The notes under the pieces were generated by a model that was not told where the DNA came from, made no database searches, and saw nothing but the letters and a program-made list of their open reading frames with translations. A program made the position numbers and the translations under genes. Shown here piece by piece: positions 7,425 through 15,865 of a stretch of 64,000 bases of DNA. Source of the stretch: an uncultured Lachnospiraceae bacterium (GTDB lineage Bacteria > Bacillota > Clostridia > Lachnospirales > Lachnospiraceae); assembly GCA_910584845.1 (NCBI GenBank), contig CAJUDH010000007.1, positions 66,741 through 130,740 of the forward strand, in the 5' to 3' direction. Each line of letters begins with the position of its first letter. The stretch's first letter is position 1.

Positions 7425-8468
7425 ATGGGGCGCAAAGGCAGGGCGGCAATCCCCTTCCAAAAGTTATGGGAGGCAGCAGGGGTATTGGCGGCAACATCGG
7501 CCGTCATCTTATCTGCCAGCTATTTCCTTCTTTTCAAAAACAACCCGGCCAGCGAAACCGATTATGGCTCTTACCAGTACCATATTGCCATTATATCGGA
7601 TGAAACGGATACTTCTTTCTGGGAAGACGTTTACCGTGGCGCCGTGGAAGCAGGCGCCGGTTACGGCGCATATGTGGAGCAGGTGGGGGACGGGCTGGTG
7701 GACCCTTTTTCGATGGAAGACGCCATTAACATAGCGATTTATGAACATGTGGACGGGATCCTTTTAAGGGCCGCCGAAGGGGAAAAAACCCGCAGGATGG
7801 TCGACAAGGCATGTTCGCATAAAATCCCGGTAATCACGATGCAAAAGGATATACCCGATTCGAAACGTCAAGGGTTTGTGGGGATCAATGACTATTTCCT
7901 GGGCCAGGAGTACGGGAAGCGGGTGCTTAAAATTGCAGGGGACGACGCCCGCCTGGTGACGGTATTGTTTCCGGGGGCCAGTTTTAACGAGATTAGCCAA
8001 AACTGGTTCCGCCTTGGGCTTAGCAATACGGTGAGCCAGGAAAAGATCCGGTTTGATTTCCGGATCATCCGGGACGACAAAGGGCTGAATAATGCGGAGG
8101 ACGTGATCCATGGCATGGCGGAGGGGGATGTGGAACAGCCGGACGTCATGATCTGCCTGGACGAGGTCATCACCCGGTCTACATACCAGCTGCTTCGGGA
8201 CTTGGGGCTGTCCGAAGATATCCAGGTGATCGGCAGCTATGTTTCGGACGACATTTTAGAAGGGATCCAACAGGGCTACTTGGATTCTACCATTACCATA
8301 GACCCGGAGGCTATGGGGAGGATGGGGGTGGACGCCCTGATGACTTATAAACGCTACCATATGGTAAGCTATTATACAGAAGTAGGCGTTATGCTGGTAG
8401 ACAGGGATTCGGTGGCGCAGTACCGAAAGGAGGGCAAAGATGGAAACGGGCTGGGGGAAGAAAACTAA
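7425..8468 (+). CDS. Membrane-anchored periplasmic-binding-protein-like sensor (type 1, sugar-binding fold)
   Basis: A Peripla_BP_4-like domain (about residues 45-330: HIAIISDETDTSFWEDVYRG, VDGILLRAAEG, VGINDYFLGQEYG) follows a single N-terminal membrane segment (about residues 14-32). There is no lipobox. The ATG at 7425 is chosen because GGGGGTGG (7411-7418) precedes it by 6 bases and the membrane anchor then sits near the N-terminus. An upstream in-frame ATG at 7314 would add 37 residues with no good site. It overlaps the following kinase gene by 29 bases. Anchored binding proteins next to YesM-type kinases usually act as extracellular ligand sensors for the kinase rather than as transporter components. 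The ligand is unknown. Confidence 0.75.
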   Translation: MGRKGRAAIPFQKLWEAAGVLAATSAVILSASYFLLFKNNPASETDYGSYQYHIAIISDETDTSFWEDVYRGAVEAGAGYGAYVEQVGDGLVDPFSMEDAINIAIYEHVDGILLRAAEGEKTRRMVDKACSHKIPVITMQKDIPDSKRQGFVGINDYFLGQEYGKRVLKIAGDDARLVTVLFPGASFNEISQNWFRLGLSNTVSQEKIRFDFRIIRDDKGLNNAEDVIHGMAEGDVEQPDVMICLDEVITRSTYQLLRDLGLSEDIQVIGSYVSDDILEGIQQGYLDSTITIDPEAMGRMGVDALMTYKRYHMVSYYTEVGVMLVDRDSVAQYRKEGKDGNGLGEEN

Positions 8469-9909
8469 GCGTTTTTTTAACCGTTCCCTCCGCACCAAGC
8501 TGATCCTGCCGGTTATGGTTACCATGGCGGTTTCCCTGGGGGTGAATTTGTTTTTGTTTGGCAGGATCAACAATACGGTAGAAAACATGGATCAAGTGTA
8601 TGCCACGAATATCCGCCTGGGGGAACTGGAACGGCTTTTGACGGAGATGGAAAGCGACGTGTACCAGTATTTGAATATCCAGAGCCAGGATGCACTGGAA
8701 CGTTTCCTCCAAAACCGGGAAAAGTTCGCCGTGATGATCGGGGAAATTGACGATACCATTACCGGGCACCCGGCCCGGCGGATGGAGCGTAATATCCGCC
8801 ACCTTGCGGTTTCTTACCTGGAACTGGCAGACGGGGCCATCAAGGCGAAACAGGCCCATGACGTAGTTTCTTACAAAGAAAGCTTTGAGGAGCTACAGGA
8901 CATTTATACTTACCTTTTAGCTTATACCAGAGGATTGGATACGTTGCGGTTTAAAGCCAATTCGGAAAATTATAACGTGCTGTATCAATACTTGCGTTAT
9001 CTGGAAATTTTCGTGACCGTGGTGCTGGCCAGCGTAACCGGTTGCCTGATGGCGCTGCTCTATGTAATAATCGGGGGTTTTACCCGGCCTTTGGAAAAAT
9101 TGGCCCGAAAGGCGGAAGAAGTGGGGAAGGGGAATTTCGGCATTTCCCTGGAAGCCCCGAAAAGCGAGGACGAGGTGGGGACGGTGACCGCGGCCTTTAA
9201 CCAGATGATCGTAAGCATCAATGACTCTATCCGGAAAACCAGGGAAGGCATGGAACTGGAAATCAAAATGAAAGAGCGGGAACTGGCTATGGAAAACCTG
9301 CTCAAAGAAGCCCAGCTGAAATATTACCAGGCCCAGATCAACCCCCATTTCCTGTTCAATACGTTAAATGCCGGGCTGCAACTGGCCATGATGGAAGACG
9401 CGGAGCGGACCTATACGTTTATTGAGAATATGTCCTCCTTTTTCCGGTACCGGTTGAGGAAAAACGGGGAAGAGTCCACTTTAGGGGAAGAAGTGGCGGT
9501 GATTGACAGTTATATGCATATTATGAATGTGAGGTATTCCAACGAGATCCATTTGGAAAAGGAGATCGACCCACGGCTTTTGGACATGTTATTCCCGGGC
9601 ATGGTATTGCAGCCTGTAATTGAAAACGCCCTGCGCCATGGGCTGGGGGAGGTAGAATGGGAAAAACGGGTCTGGTTTTCGGTGGCACAGGACCACGGGG
9701 AGGCAACCATAAGCATCCGGGACAACGGCGTGGGCATTTCCGGGGAGGCCTTGGAAGCGTTAAAGGAGGGGGAGCCCCTGCTAACAAAAAACCAAGAGGA
9801 TATGGGCAACGGCGTGGGGCTGGTCAACGTCAGGGAACGGCTGCGCCTGTTTTTTGACCGGGCTGACGTGATGGATATAGAAAGCGGCGGGGAAGGGCAA
9901 GGGACTTAG
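8440..9909 (+). CDS. YesM-type sensor histidine kinase, C-terminus cut by an amber codon
   Basis: A 489-residue kinase: N-terminal membrane helix (about 20-40), extracellular helical region, second helix (about 188-212), HAMP (about 213-265), His_kinase motif QINPHFLFNTLN with His303, then a HATPase with DNGVGISGEAL and NGVGLVNVRERL. The frame stops at TAG 9907-9909 after GGEGQGT. The same frame continues with GTT ACC ATC CGG GTG CCG ATT (VTIRVPI), the usual last strand of this family, and would end at 9960, overlapping the regulator gene. The TAG therefore looks like a nonsense mutation that removes about 16 residues. Activity may survive. It pairs with the binding protein upstream and the regulator downstream. 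Confidence 0.85.
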   Translation: METGWGKKTKRFFNRSLRTKLILPVMVTMAVSLGVNLFLFGRINNTVENMDQVYATNIRLGELERLLTEMESDVYQYLNIQSQDALERFLQNREKFAVMIGEIDDTITGHPARRMERNIRHLAVSYLELADGAIKAKQAHDVVSYKESFEELQDIYTYLLAYTRGLDTLRFKANSENYNVLYQYLRYLEIFVTVVLASVTGCLMALLYVIIGGFTRPLEKLARKAEEVGKGNFGISLEAPKSEDEVGTVTAAFNQMIVSINDSIRKTREGMELEIKMKERELAMENLLKEAQLKYYQAQINPHFLFNTLNAGLQLAMMEDAERTYTFIENMSSFFRYRLRKNGEESTLGEEVAVIDSYMHIMNVRYSNEIHLEKEIDPRLLDMLFPGMVLQPVIENALRHGLGEVEWEKRVWFSVAQDHGEATISIRDNGVGISGEALEALKEGEPLLTKNQEDMGNGVGLVNVRERLRLFFDRADVMDIESGGEGQGT

Positions 9910-9944
9910 GTTACCATCCGGGTGCCGATTCAAAGGGGGAACGC

Positions 9945-11521
9945 ATGTACAAAATTTTAATTGCGGACGACGAAGGCATTGTCACAGATTCACTGCAGTT
10001 TATTGTCGAAAAAAATTTCGGGGGTGAATGCCAGGTGGCCGTCGCCAAAAACGGGAGGCAGGCCATTGAGCAGGCTGAGGCATTTCAACCGGACATCGCC
10101 CTTTTGGATATTCACATGCCTGGAATCAACGGCCTGAAAGCCATGGAAGAAATCCGCACCCAAAACCCCAAGGTTAGGGCTTTGATCCTGACGGCTTACG
10201 ACAATTTTGACTATGCCAAAGAGGCCCTTCGCCTGGGGGCGGTGGATTACCTGATGAAGCCTGTGAATAAAAAGGTTATCGTAGAGCGCATGACAGGCAT
10301 TATGCATGGGATCGACCAGGAGAGGCGAAAGCGCAAAGCCGATTTGATGGTAAAAGAAAAAATGGAGGCGGTGGTCCCGATCATAGAGAACGGGTTTGTG
10401 ATCAGCCTCATTATCCAGAATGAATATGAGGGCAGCGGGGGGCAATACCGGAACCTGCTGGACGTTAAGGAAGAGTACGGGATTATTATGGTTTTGGAAT
10501 GGGGGAGGAGGGGAAAGGGGGCGCCATGGGCAACCCTGTGGGCTCCAGCGTCCGGGCCCAAAAGCATTACGTTAAAATGGCTGAGCTGGTGAAAGTGTGC
10601 TTCCACGCGTTTGTCAGCAATATTATGGGCAATAAGGTCGTCTGTGTAATCCCTACTAAGGAGGGGAAGCTGGATTATACGGGCCGGCTTTCCATGATTG
10701 AAAAGGCAAGGAACCTTACCCGGTCCTTGAAAAATGTGGTGGGTATTGATTTTAAGGCAGGCATCGGGTCGCCCAGAAAATGGGGGGCTATGTTTGATTC
10801 CTACCAGGAGGCCTTAAATGCGTTACGCCATGGAAAGAGGAGGGTGACCCATATTGACGACCTTATTGTGAAAGATACCTGGGAAAAACAGCAGCAGGCC
10901 ATGGAACATATGGTTTTAAAAGCCGTTTCGGGGGGCATGGAATATGACGTCCGCCAGGAGGCAATGGTATTTGCCGGATGGGTGCAAAAGAACAAAGCCC
11001 TTACGTTGGATGGTAAAAAGCTAAGGCTGACAGAGCTGTTCCTTTTAGCCAGGCGCATGGTGCAGGAACAGGGGGACGGATGCATGATTGGGCAAGGGCC
11101 CATGGGGGGCCTGCTTGCCGCCAAAAGCGAGGAAGAGCTGTGCCAGAAGTTTGTGGCCTCTATGGTAGGACTGGCCCGGACGGTGGTAATCAAGCACCAG
11201 GAGCCGGACGGGATTGTTACGAAAGCCCAGGAGTACATCCGGCAGAATTTCCAGAAAGATGTGGCCTTAGAGGAAGTGGCCCAGGCGGTAGGCGTCAGCC
11301 CTTATTATTTCAGCAAGCTGTTCAAAGAGGAGGCCGGGGTGAATTTTACGGAATATTTGACCGGCCTTCGGATAGAGAAGGCCAAAAGCCTGTTAAAAAA
11401 CCGGGAAATGAGCATTAAACAGGTATGCCTGGACTCGGGATATGCCAACCCCAATTATTTTAGCAGGATTTTTAAAAAGTGGACGGGGATTACCCCTACG
11501 GAATTCCGCGATATGGGTTGA
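9945..11521 (+). pseudogene. YesN/AraC-type response regulator split by a frameshift
   Basis: The 5' part (9945 to about 10499) encodes a receiver domain with acidic pair DD8-9, phosphoacceptor Asp55 (LLDIHMPGING) and Lys in the DYLMKPVNKK motif, then a coiled linker. That frame runs into noise and stops at 10592. The -1 frame, open from 10499, continues as GEEGKGGAMGNPVGSSV, the family's linker domain, and ends with an AraC-type double HTH (VALEEVAQAVGVSPYYFSKLF; VCLDSGYANPNYFSRIFKKW). The switch falls in a GGGGG run at 10501-10505, so one missing base explains it. The second half could be started independently at ATG 10526, behind AGGAGGGG. It would normally control a nearby operon in response to the upstream kinase. 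Confidence 0.85.
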
Positions 11522-11541
11522 AGGGCCTTTTGCCGGAAGGC

Positions 11542-11641
11542 AATAGCACAAATTTGCAGCAAGAAAATGCTAATCATTTTGACGAGGTGGAAAATCAAAA
11601 TGAAAATGTGTAGCATTTTGCAAAATTGTGCTATTTTTTTT
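11542..11641 (+). terminator. Very long nested hairpin with T-tract between the regulator gene and livH
   Basis: The outer arms AATAGCACAAATTTGCA (11542-11558) and TGCAAAATTGTGCTATT (11619-11635) pair over 17 positions with one mismatch. Inner pairs are AAAATGCTA (11564-11572) with TAGCATTTT (11611-11619), and CATTTTGA (11575-11582) with TCAAAATG (11595-11602). Eight T residues follow (11634-11641). It fits an intrinsic terminator with an unusually long stem, or an operator cluster. A TATAAT (11646-11651) just after it may be the -10 box for livH, but no well-spaced -35 is visible. Confidence 0.6.
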
Positions 11642-11699
11642 GTGGTATAATTGTGCATATAAACAAAAGCGGCGGACTTAGGAGATGAGGAGTGTGCTC

Positions 11700-12563
11700 A
11701 TGAGCATGTTTTTGCAGGCTTGTGTCAACGGGCTTTTGATGGGGGGGTTTTACTCCCTGATGGGCATGGGGCAAAACATTATCTTTGGCGTGATGAAGAT
11801 TGTAAATTTCTGCCATGGCGAGATGTTGATGGTAGGCATGTACCTGACGTTTATCCTTTATACTTTTTTTGGCATTGACCCTTATTTGGCGGTGCCGGTG
11901 GTGGCGGCGGCCATGTTCTGCCTTGGCGCCGTGATCCAGCATACCTTGATTACCCCTTCCCTTGGGACGAAAAGTTTCACCAACCTTTTGTTTTTAACCG
12001 TGGGGCTGGGCCTTTTACTGTCTAATGGCGCGCTGGTCCTTTTCGGTTCCGAATACCGTTCCATCCGCACGGCTTATTCCCAGACTTATATCCAGCTGGG
12101 GCCGGTTACGATGGCGCTCCCCAGGCTTATTAGTTTTGGCGTGCTGGTTGTAGTTACCATCGCTTTGTTCGCGTTTTTGAAATATACCACCTTAGGCAAG
12201 CAGATCCGTGCGGTATCCCAGAACCCTGTAGGCGCGCAAGTGGTAGGCATCAACGTTAAGAAAGTCTACATTTTGACTTATGGGCTGGGGGTTGCCCTGG
12301 CAGGCACCGCAGGCGCCCTGCTGACCCAGTTTTATACGATTTTCCCCACGGCAGGGGCCAGCTTTGGTTTCCGCGCCCTGATTGTGGTGGTGGTAGGCGG
12401 ATTGGGGTCTATCCCGGGGGCTTTCCTGGCCGGGATTTTCCTGGGCCTGTTAGAGACCATGAGCGCTTTGTTTATCAGCCCGTCCTATAGTGACCTGATT
12501 GTGTTCATGACATTTATTGTAATATTGGTCGTCCGCCAGACCGTGATAGCGAGGAGGAAATAA
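11700..12563 (+). CDS. livH: Branched-chain amino acid ABC transporter permease (LivH)
   Basis: A 287-residue polytopic permease of the LivH family with about eight membrane helices. Typical blocks are NGLLMGGFYSLMGMGQNIIFG, IVNFCHGEMLMVGMY, the coupling-loop motif KQIRAVSQNPVGAQVVGINV, and VVVVGGLGSIPGAFLAG. The ATG at 11700 is preferred to 11685 because GAGGAG (11687-11692) lies 7 bases upstream, whereas 11685 directly abuts its only site. The gene looks intact, but its partners are not: livM is only a fused stub, and no livG or livF ATPase is present in the window. It is probably a non-functional remnant unless partners are encoded elsewhere. Confidence 0.9.
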   Translation: MSMFLQACVNGLLMGGFYSLMGMGQNIIFGVMKIVNFCHGEMLMVGMYLTFILYTFFGIDPYLAVPVVAAAMFCLGAVIQHTLITPSLGTKSFTNLLFLTVGLGLLLSNGALVLFGSEYRSIRTAYSQTYIQLGPVTMALPRLISFGVLVVVTIALFAFLKYTTLGKQIRAVSQNPVGAQVVGINVKKVYILTYGLGVALAGTAGALLTQFYTIFPTAGASFGFRALIVVVVGGLGSIPGAFLAGIFLGLLETMSALFISPSYSDLIVFMTFIVILVVRQTVIARRK

Positions 12564-12564
12564 T

Positions 12565-13056
12565 ATGGACAGTCGGAAAGCGGTACATATATATCATCGG
12601 AACCTTGCCATGGTGGTAGGCCTGATCCTGTTGATGTTTCTCCTGATCCCTGCCATGGTAAAATCGCCTTATATTTTAAATATTTTTGTTAAAGAGATCA
12701 ACGAGGAATTTAAGGCCGAGTACGGCGTGGATATGAACGGCCATTCGGCAGAGTCCTATACGGTAGTGTGGCTGTTCAAGGCAGCCATCGAAGCTGCCGG
12801 CAGCACGGACGGGGCGGCGGTAAAAGATGCCCTGGCCAATTTGGAAATCAATGGCGAGTTCCCCGGGGGACGCAAGATTGTCCTGCCTTATGACAAGATC
12901 AAATTCGAAAATTATGATTTGGCGGGAGAAGCCCATTACCGGGACAACACTTCTGCGTCCGTGGCCATTGCCCAGATCCAGGACGGCCAGTGGAAGACGG
13001 TGTGGCCCTTTGATTTCTCCGACACCAAGATCGCTTATCCGGCTCCGCTGCAGTAA
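12565..13056 (+). pseudogene. In-frame fusion of the livM start to the livK end (deletion product)
   Basis: Residues 1 to about 42 (RNLAMVVGLILLMFLLIPAM, then SPYILNIFV) match the beginning of a LivM permease and contain one membrane helix. From about residue 43 on, the protein matches the C-terminal lobe of a LivK-type substrate-binding protein. It shares VDMNGHSAESYT, VKDALA, LPYDKIKFE, SVAIAQIQ and KTVWPF with the livK relic at 17.9-18.3 kb. The join lies near base 12690 and keeps the frame. The simplest explanation is a deletion that removed most of livM, probably livG and livF, and the front of a livK. The product would be a membrane-tethered half domain facing the wrong way, with no obvious function. 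It follows livH by one base. Confidence 0.8.
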
Positions 13057-13138
13057 GGGGAAGGCCGATACGCAACCTTTGGCTTTTAGGTTTTAGTTAG
13101 ATGGATTTACAGACGAAAGAAATAAGCAGTTGGACAGG

Positions 13139-13177
13139 ACCAGCCTGCTGTGTCATGCGGCAGGCTGGTTTTTGTTT
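13139..13177 (+). terminator. Intrinsic terminator after the livM-livK fusion
   Basis: ACCAGCCTGC (13139-13148) pairs perfectly with GCAGGCTGGT (13160-13169) around an 11-base loop containing TCATGCG, followed by TTTTTGTTT. Its sequence is nearly identical to the terminator at 13915-13950 on the other side of the Uma2 gene. Confidence 0.85.
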
Positions 13178-13336
13178 GGATTGTAGGCCCCAAAAGATAC
13201 GCACGGCGCGCAAGGGAAAGTGGCTGCCGCCGCAGTGCGCCCGTTCCTTTCTGTTATGGGCGGCCCGGCAATATGCGCCCTGGCAGGTTTTGCCGGATTA
13301 AAAATGAATCATGTTATATTTCCGGATGTTGCCCGT

Positions 13337-13342
13337 TATAAT
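13337..13342 (+). promoter_or_regulatory. Possible -10 box for the Uma2 gene
   Basis: TATAAT at 13337-13342 lies 22 bases before the ATG. A weak -35 candidate TTATAT (13314-13319) is 17 bases upstream. The rest of 13057-13363 holds only the terminator at 13139. Confidence 0.45.
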
Positions 13343-13363
13343 ATGTAGAAAGTAGGTGAATAT

Positions 13364-13903
13364 ATGGATGCATTGCGAAAAGAAAAGGAATATACGGTTG
13401 AGGATATTTACGCCTTACCAGACGGAGAACGCGCAGAGCTGATTGACGGAAGGATCTATTATATGGCGCCTCCAAGTACAAACCATCAAAGGTTAGTGCA
13501 TTTTTTTGACAGGGAGATCGGGAACTATATTCAGGCCCAAAACGGTGAATGCGAAGTGTTCCCGGCGCCTTTTGCCGTATTTTTAAATGAAAACGGGAAA
13601 AATTACGTAGAACCGGATATAAGCGTTATCTGCGACAAGAATAAACTTACCGAAAAAGGGTGCAACGGCGCGCCGGACTGGGTAGTAGAGGTGGTATCCC
13701 CAGGAAGTAAAGCCATGGACTACTACCATAAGCTGCTGAAATACCGGGCGGCAGGGGTCAGGGAATACTGGGTAGCGGATTCGGAAAGGAAAGTGGTTAC
13801 CGTATATAATTTTGAAAGGGATATGATGGAAGAGTATGCGTTTACCCAACAGATCCCGGTAGGGATCTATAAAGGGTTTTTTATAAGGGTTGAAAAGGGG
13901 TAA
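13364..13903 (+). CDS. Uma2 family (DUF820) restriction-endonuclease-like protein
   Basis: A 179-residue Uma2 protein: the N-terminal TVEDIYALPDGERAELIDGRIYYM signature, then the PD-(D/E)XK-like core with EPDISVI and WVVEVVSPGS, and a late YRAAGVREYWVAD. The fold is nuclease-like, but biological roles are mostly unknown. Such genes are often present in many scattered copies, mostly in cyanobacteria and some Firmicutes. The gene is more AT-rich than its neighbours, sits alone between two near-identical terminators, and has its own -10-like box. It looks like an inserted cassette within the degraded liv region. Start support: AGTAGGTGA upstream of ATG. Confidence 0.85.
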   Translation: MDALRKEKEYTVEDIYALPDGERAELIDGRIYYMAPPSTNHQRLVHFFDREIGNYIQAQNGECEVFPAPFAVFLNENGKNYVEPDISVICDKNKLTEKGCNGAPDWVVEVVSPGSKAMDYYHKLLKYRAAGVREYWVADSERKVVTVYNFERDMMEEYAFTQQIPVGIYKGFFIRVEKG

Positions 13904-13914
13904 AAGAAAAGGGG

Positions 13915-13950
13915 AAACCAGCCTGCCACATCATGCGGCAGGCTGGTTTT
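13915..13950 (+). terminator. Intrinsic terminator after the Uma2 gene
   Basis: AAACCAGCCTGCC (13915-13927) pairs perfectly over 13 bp with GGCAGGCTGGTTT (13937-13949) around a 9-base loop. It shares arms, loop core TCATGC and T-run with the terminator at 13139-13177. Confidence 0.85.
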
Positions 13951-13976
13951 CCGTTAGCAGAAACCAACTTCCCATA

Positions 13977-14181
13977 AGGGGAATTATAACAAGTAAATTG
14001 GTTAACCTGTATTATGGTTACCATAAGTATATCTCATTTTTTATAAAATTCCAAGCATTTCTTGACATTTTCCGGATAAAAATTATTTTTAATCAGAGGG
14101 TTAAGGCAAAACTGGGTTTTTAGGACGGGAACCGGCTGTAAAAGTTTAAATAGGCCAAGAAAAACTTATTATAATTCCCCT
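13977..14181. mobile_element. MITE-like element with terminal inverted repeats and TA flanks
   Basis: AGGGGAATTATAACAAGT (13977-13994) and ACTTATTATAATTCCCCT (14164-14181) are 18-base inverted repeats with one mismatch. Both are flanked directly by TA (13975-13976 and 14182-14183), the target duplication of IS630/Tc1-type transposition. The roughly 205-bp interior is AT-rich compared with the surroundings and encodes nothing convincing. No transposase is present in the window. Confidence 0.45.
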
Positions 14182-14183
14182 TA

Positions 14184-14612
14184 TATGATGTATGGGTAAA
14201 AAGTGGGGAAAGCTTCCTGTAGTGAAGGGCGTAACAGTAAGGAAAGTGGGGCAAAGGATTCAAAAAAATTTAAAAGCATAGCCATGATGGCCAATACCAT
14301 AGCCCTGACGGGCATCAGGCGGATGAAAGGGGGGTGTGGCCTATGATTATGTCAATGCTTTTGGCGAAAAAAATGTATCTCAACATCAAAAGCTGTCGGG
14401 GAGCGGGTGGGGCTATAACAGTACGGACGACGTTTTAACATGAAATGGATTTTATGGGCATTGGATGGATTTGCTCAAGTGCTTCTTTCAGCAGCCATAA
14501 GAGGCGGTTCATTTTACCGGGGATTAAAGGGGAAGCCCATTATAGTACCGGTAAGGGTATGAAATAGAAAAACCATTGGTTTGTCAAATAGATCAAAGGC
14601 AAAGGAGGAAAC
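14184..14612. other. Non-coding remainder of the Uma2 to zinc-ribbon gap
   Basis: No convincing gene, terminator or promoter. Short fragments of open frame exist in all frames but with no ribosome sites or family resemblance. A decayed gene cannot be excluded. An AAAGGAGGAAAC ribosome site for the next gene lies at the end. Confidence 0.4.
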
Positions 14613-15521
14613 ATGCGTTGGTCAGATAGTCAAATTAGCGCTTTAGACAAGGAAGGGCAGATTCTTGCATTAAACTATGCCCAAAATTGTATCAGCCTGA
14701 TTGAGCAGCAACAACAAATAGTCGCGAATATAAACCAAAATATAGAGGAGCTAAATAAAAAAACGGCAAAAATGAGGACGGGGGTCTTTGTGTACTTTTT
14801 GCCTCTCATTTTAGTGTTCTTTATGTTTGGCGGTTTGATTTTAGTAGGGTCAAAAGTGACTTTTTTCCTGATGTTCCTAGTTATTGCCGGATATGGGACG
14901 GTGGATACCATTATGTGTTTTCCTATCCGGAACCAAAAGGCAGAACTGTATTTCAAAACGAATTATCCCCCGTTGGCTATGGCAAAAACGTCTGCCGAGG
15001 CAAATTATATGTCCCTTTGCAATTCTGACGAATTTTATAATACACAGTTGCTTCTTCCGGACTCGTACCTGTCCCCACATAAAATACAAGCTTTGATTGA
15101 CTTGTTAAGGCAAAGGAGGGCGCACACCATTTCTGATGCCATGGTTGCGTACGAAGCTATGGAGCATCAACGGAGGATCGAAACTATTGAATTGGAAAAA
15201 CTAAGGGCGGCCCAGGAGGCGGCAAACGCACAAAAGAGGGCCGCCAGGGCTGCCGAAAGCACGGCGAAAGCGACCCGCAAAATGGCCGAGGAACAAAAAC
15301 GGCAAAACGGAAAAATGATTGCCGCCCTCCGGGAGTCCCAGCGTCAGGAAGTGGTGCAGCAAAAACAATCAAGCCGCAGGCGTTCCGGGAACGTCTGCTA
15401 TAAATGTAAGATGGAGATCCCCGCGAAGGCCAAGGTGTGCCCCTATTGCCGTTCGGGTTTGGAGAGGAGCCCCATGGAAACCCTTTTTGGCTGGGACGAG
15501 GGTACTTCGCCTTTCTTATAA
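14613..15521 (+). CDS. Unknown membrane protein with coiled coil and C-terminal zinc ribbon
   Basis: A 302-residue protein that I do not recognise. An N-terminal helical region (about 1-52, Gln/Asn-rich) is followed by a membrane hairpin of two helices (about 54-76 and 80-103). A cytosolic domain follows, then a long Ala/Lys/Glu/Arg-rich coiled coil (about 175-255). It ends in a zinc ribbon with CYKC (Cys262, Cys265) and CPYC (Cys276, Cys279), and the tail ETLFGWDEG. The start has a strong AAAGGAGG site. It stands alone, with no shared operon. A scaffold or stress-response membrane protein is possible, but nothing in the sequence fixes a function. Confidence 0.7.
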   Translation: MRWSDSQISALDKEGQILALNYAQNCISLIEQQQQIVANINQNIEELNKKTAKMRTGVFVYFLPLILVFFMFGGLILVGSKVTFFLMFLVIAGYGTVDTIMCFPIRNQKAELYFKTNYPPLAMAKTSAEANYMSLCNSDEFYNTQLLLPDSYLSPHKIQALIDLLRQRRAHTISDAMVAYEAMEHQRRIETIELEKLRAAQEAANAQKRAARAAESTAKATRKMAEEQKRQNGKMIAALRESQRQEVVQQKQSSRRRSGNVCYKCKMEIPAKAKVCPYCRSGLERSPMETLFGWDEGTSPFL

Positions 15522-15733
15522 GGATGAGGTGGAAGGAAAGGCGCTGCCATACTTGCTTATTCCCGGCGATGGGGCGTGCAATGCCTAAACGGTGCAAAAG
15601 GCGGGTGGAAAAATAGGGGTACGGGAGCGGTTGATAAAAAGGGCGGCAACACGGGCCCAAATGATACAGGCCGGTTGAACCGGAAATAGGGCCGGGCCAG
15701 GCTTGGCGAAACGGAATTTGCTGCAAAATACGG

Positions 15734-15762
15734 TTGCTATTTTCCGGAAATTTGATTATACT
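15734..15762 (+). promoter_or_regulatory. Sigma-A type promoter upstream of the yitT leader
   Basis: TTGCTA (15734-15739), a 17-base spacer and TATACT (15757-15762). Transcription would begin near 15769, about 130 bases before the yitT-like gene and 70 bases before a strong terminator. The preceding 15522-15733 shows nothing coding. Confidence 0.65.
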
Positions 15763-15839
15763 ATATACATAACAATTGCCTTTGGCTGATCGCAAGCGCA
15801 TTTTGATCTCTAACAGAGGCGGTTATGGGGATTTGACAG

Positions 15840-15865
15840 TGGGGCGGGGTTCCGCCCCATTTTTT
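15840..15865 (+). terminator. Intrinsic terminator in the leader of the yitT-like gene
   Basis: TGGGGCGG (15840-15847), a GGTT loop region, CCGCCCCA (15852-15859) and TTTTTT. It sits between the promoter at 15734 and the ATG at 15901. It therefore acts either as an attenuator or as the 3' end of a short (about 95 nt) RNA. Confidence 0.8.

Noticed and set aside
13101..13301. 66-codon open frame after the livM-livK fusion
   Set aside because: It runs through the intrinsic terminator hairpin and has no ribosome site or conserved motif.
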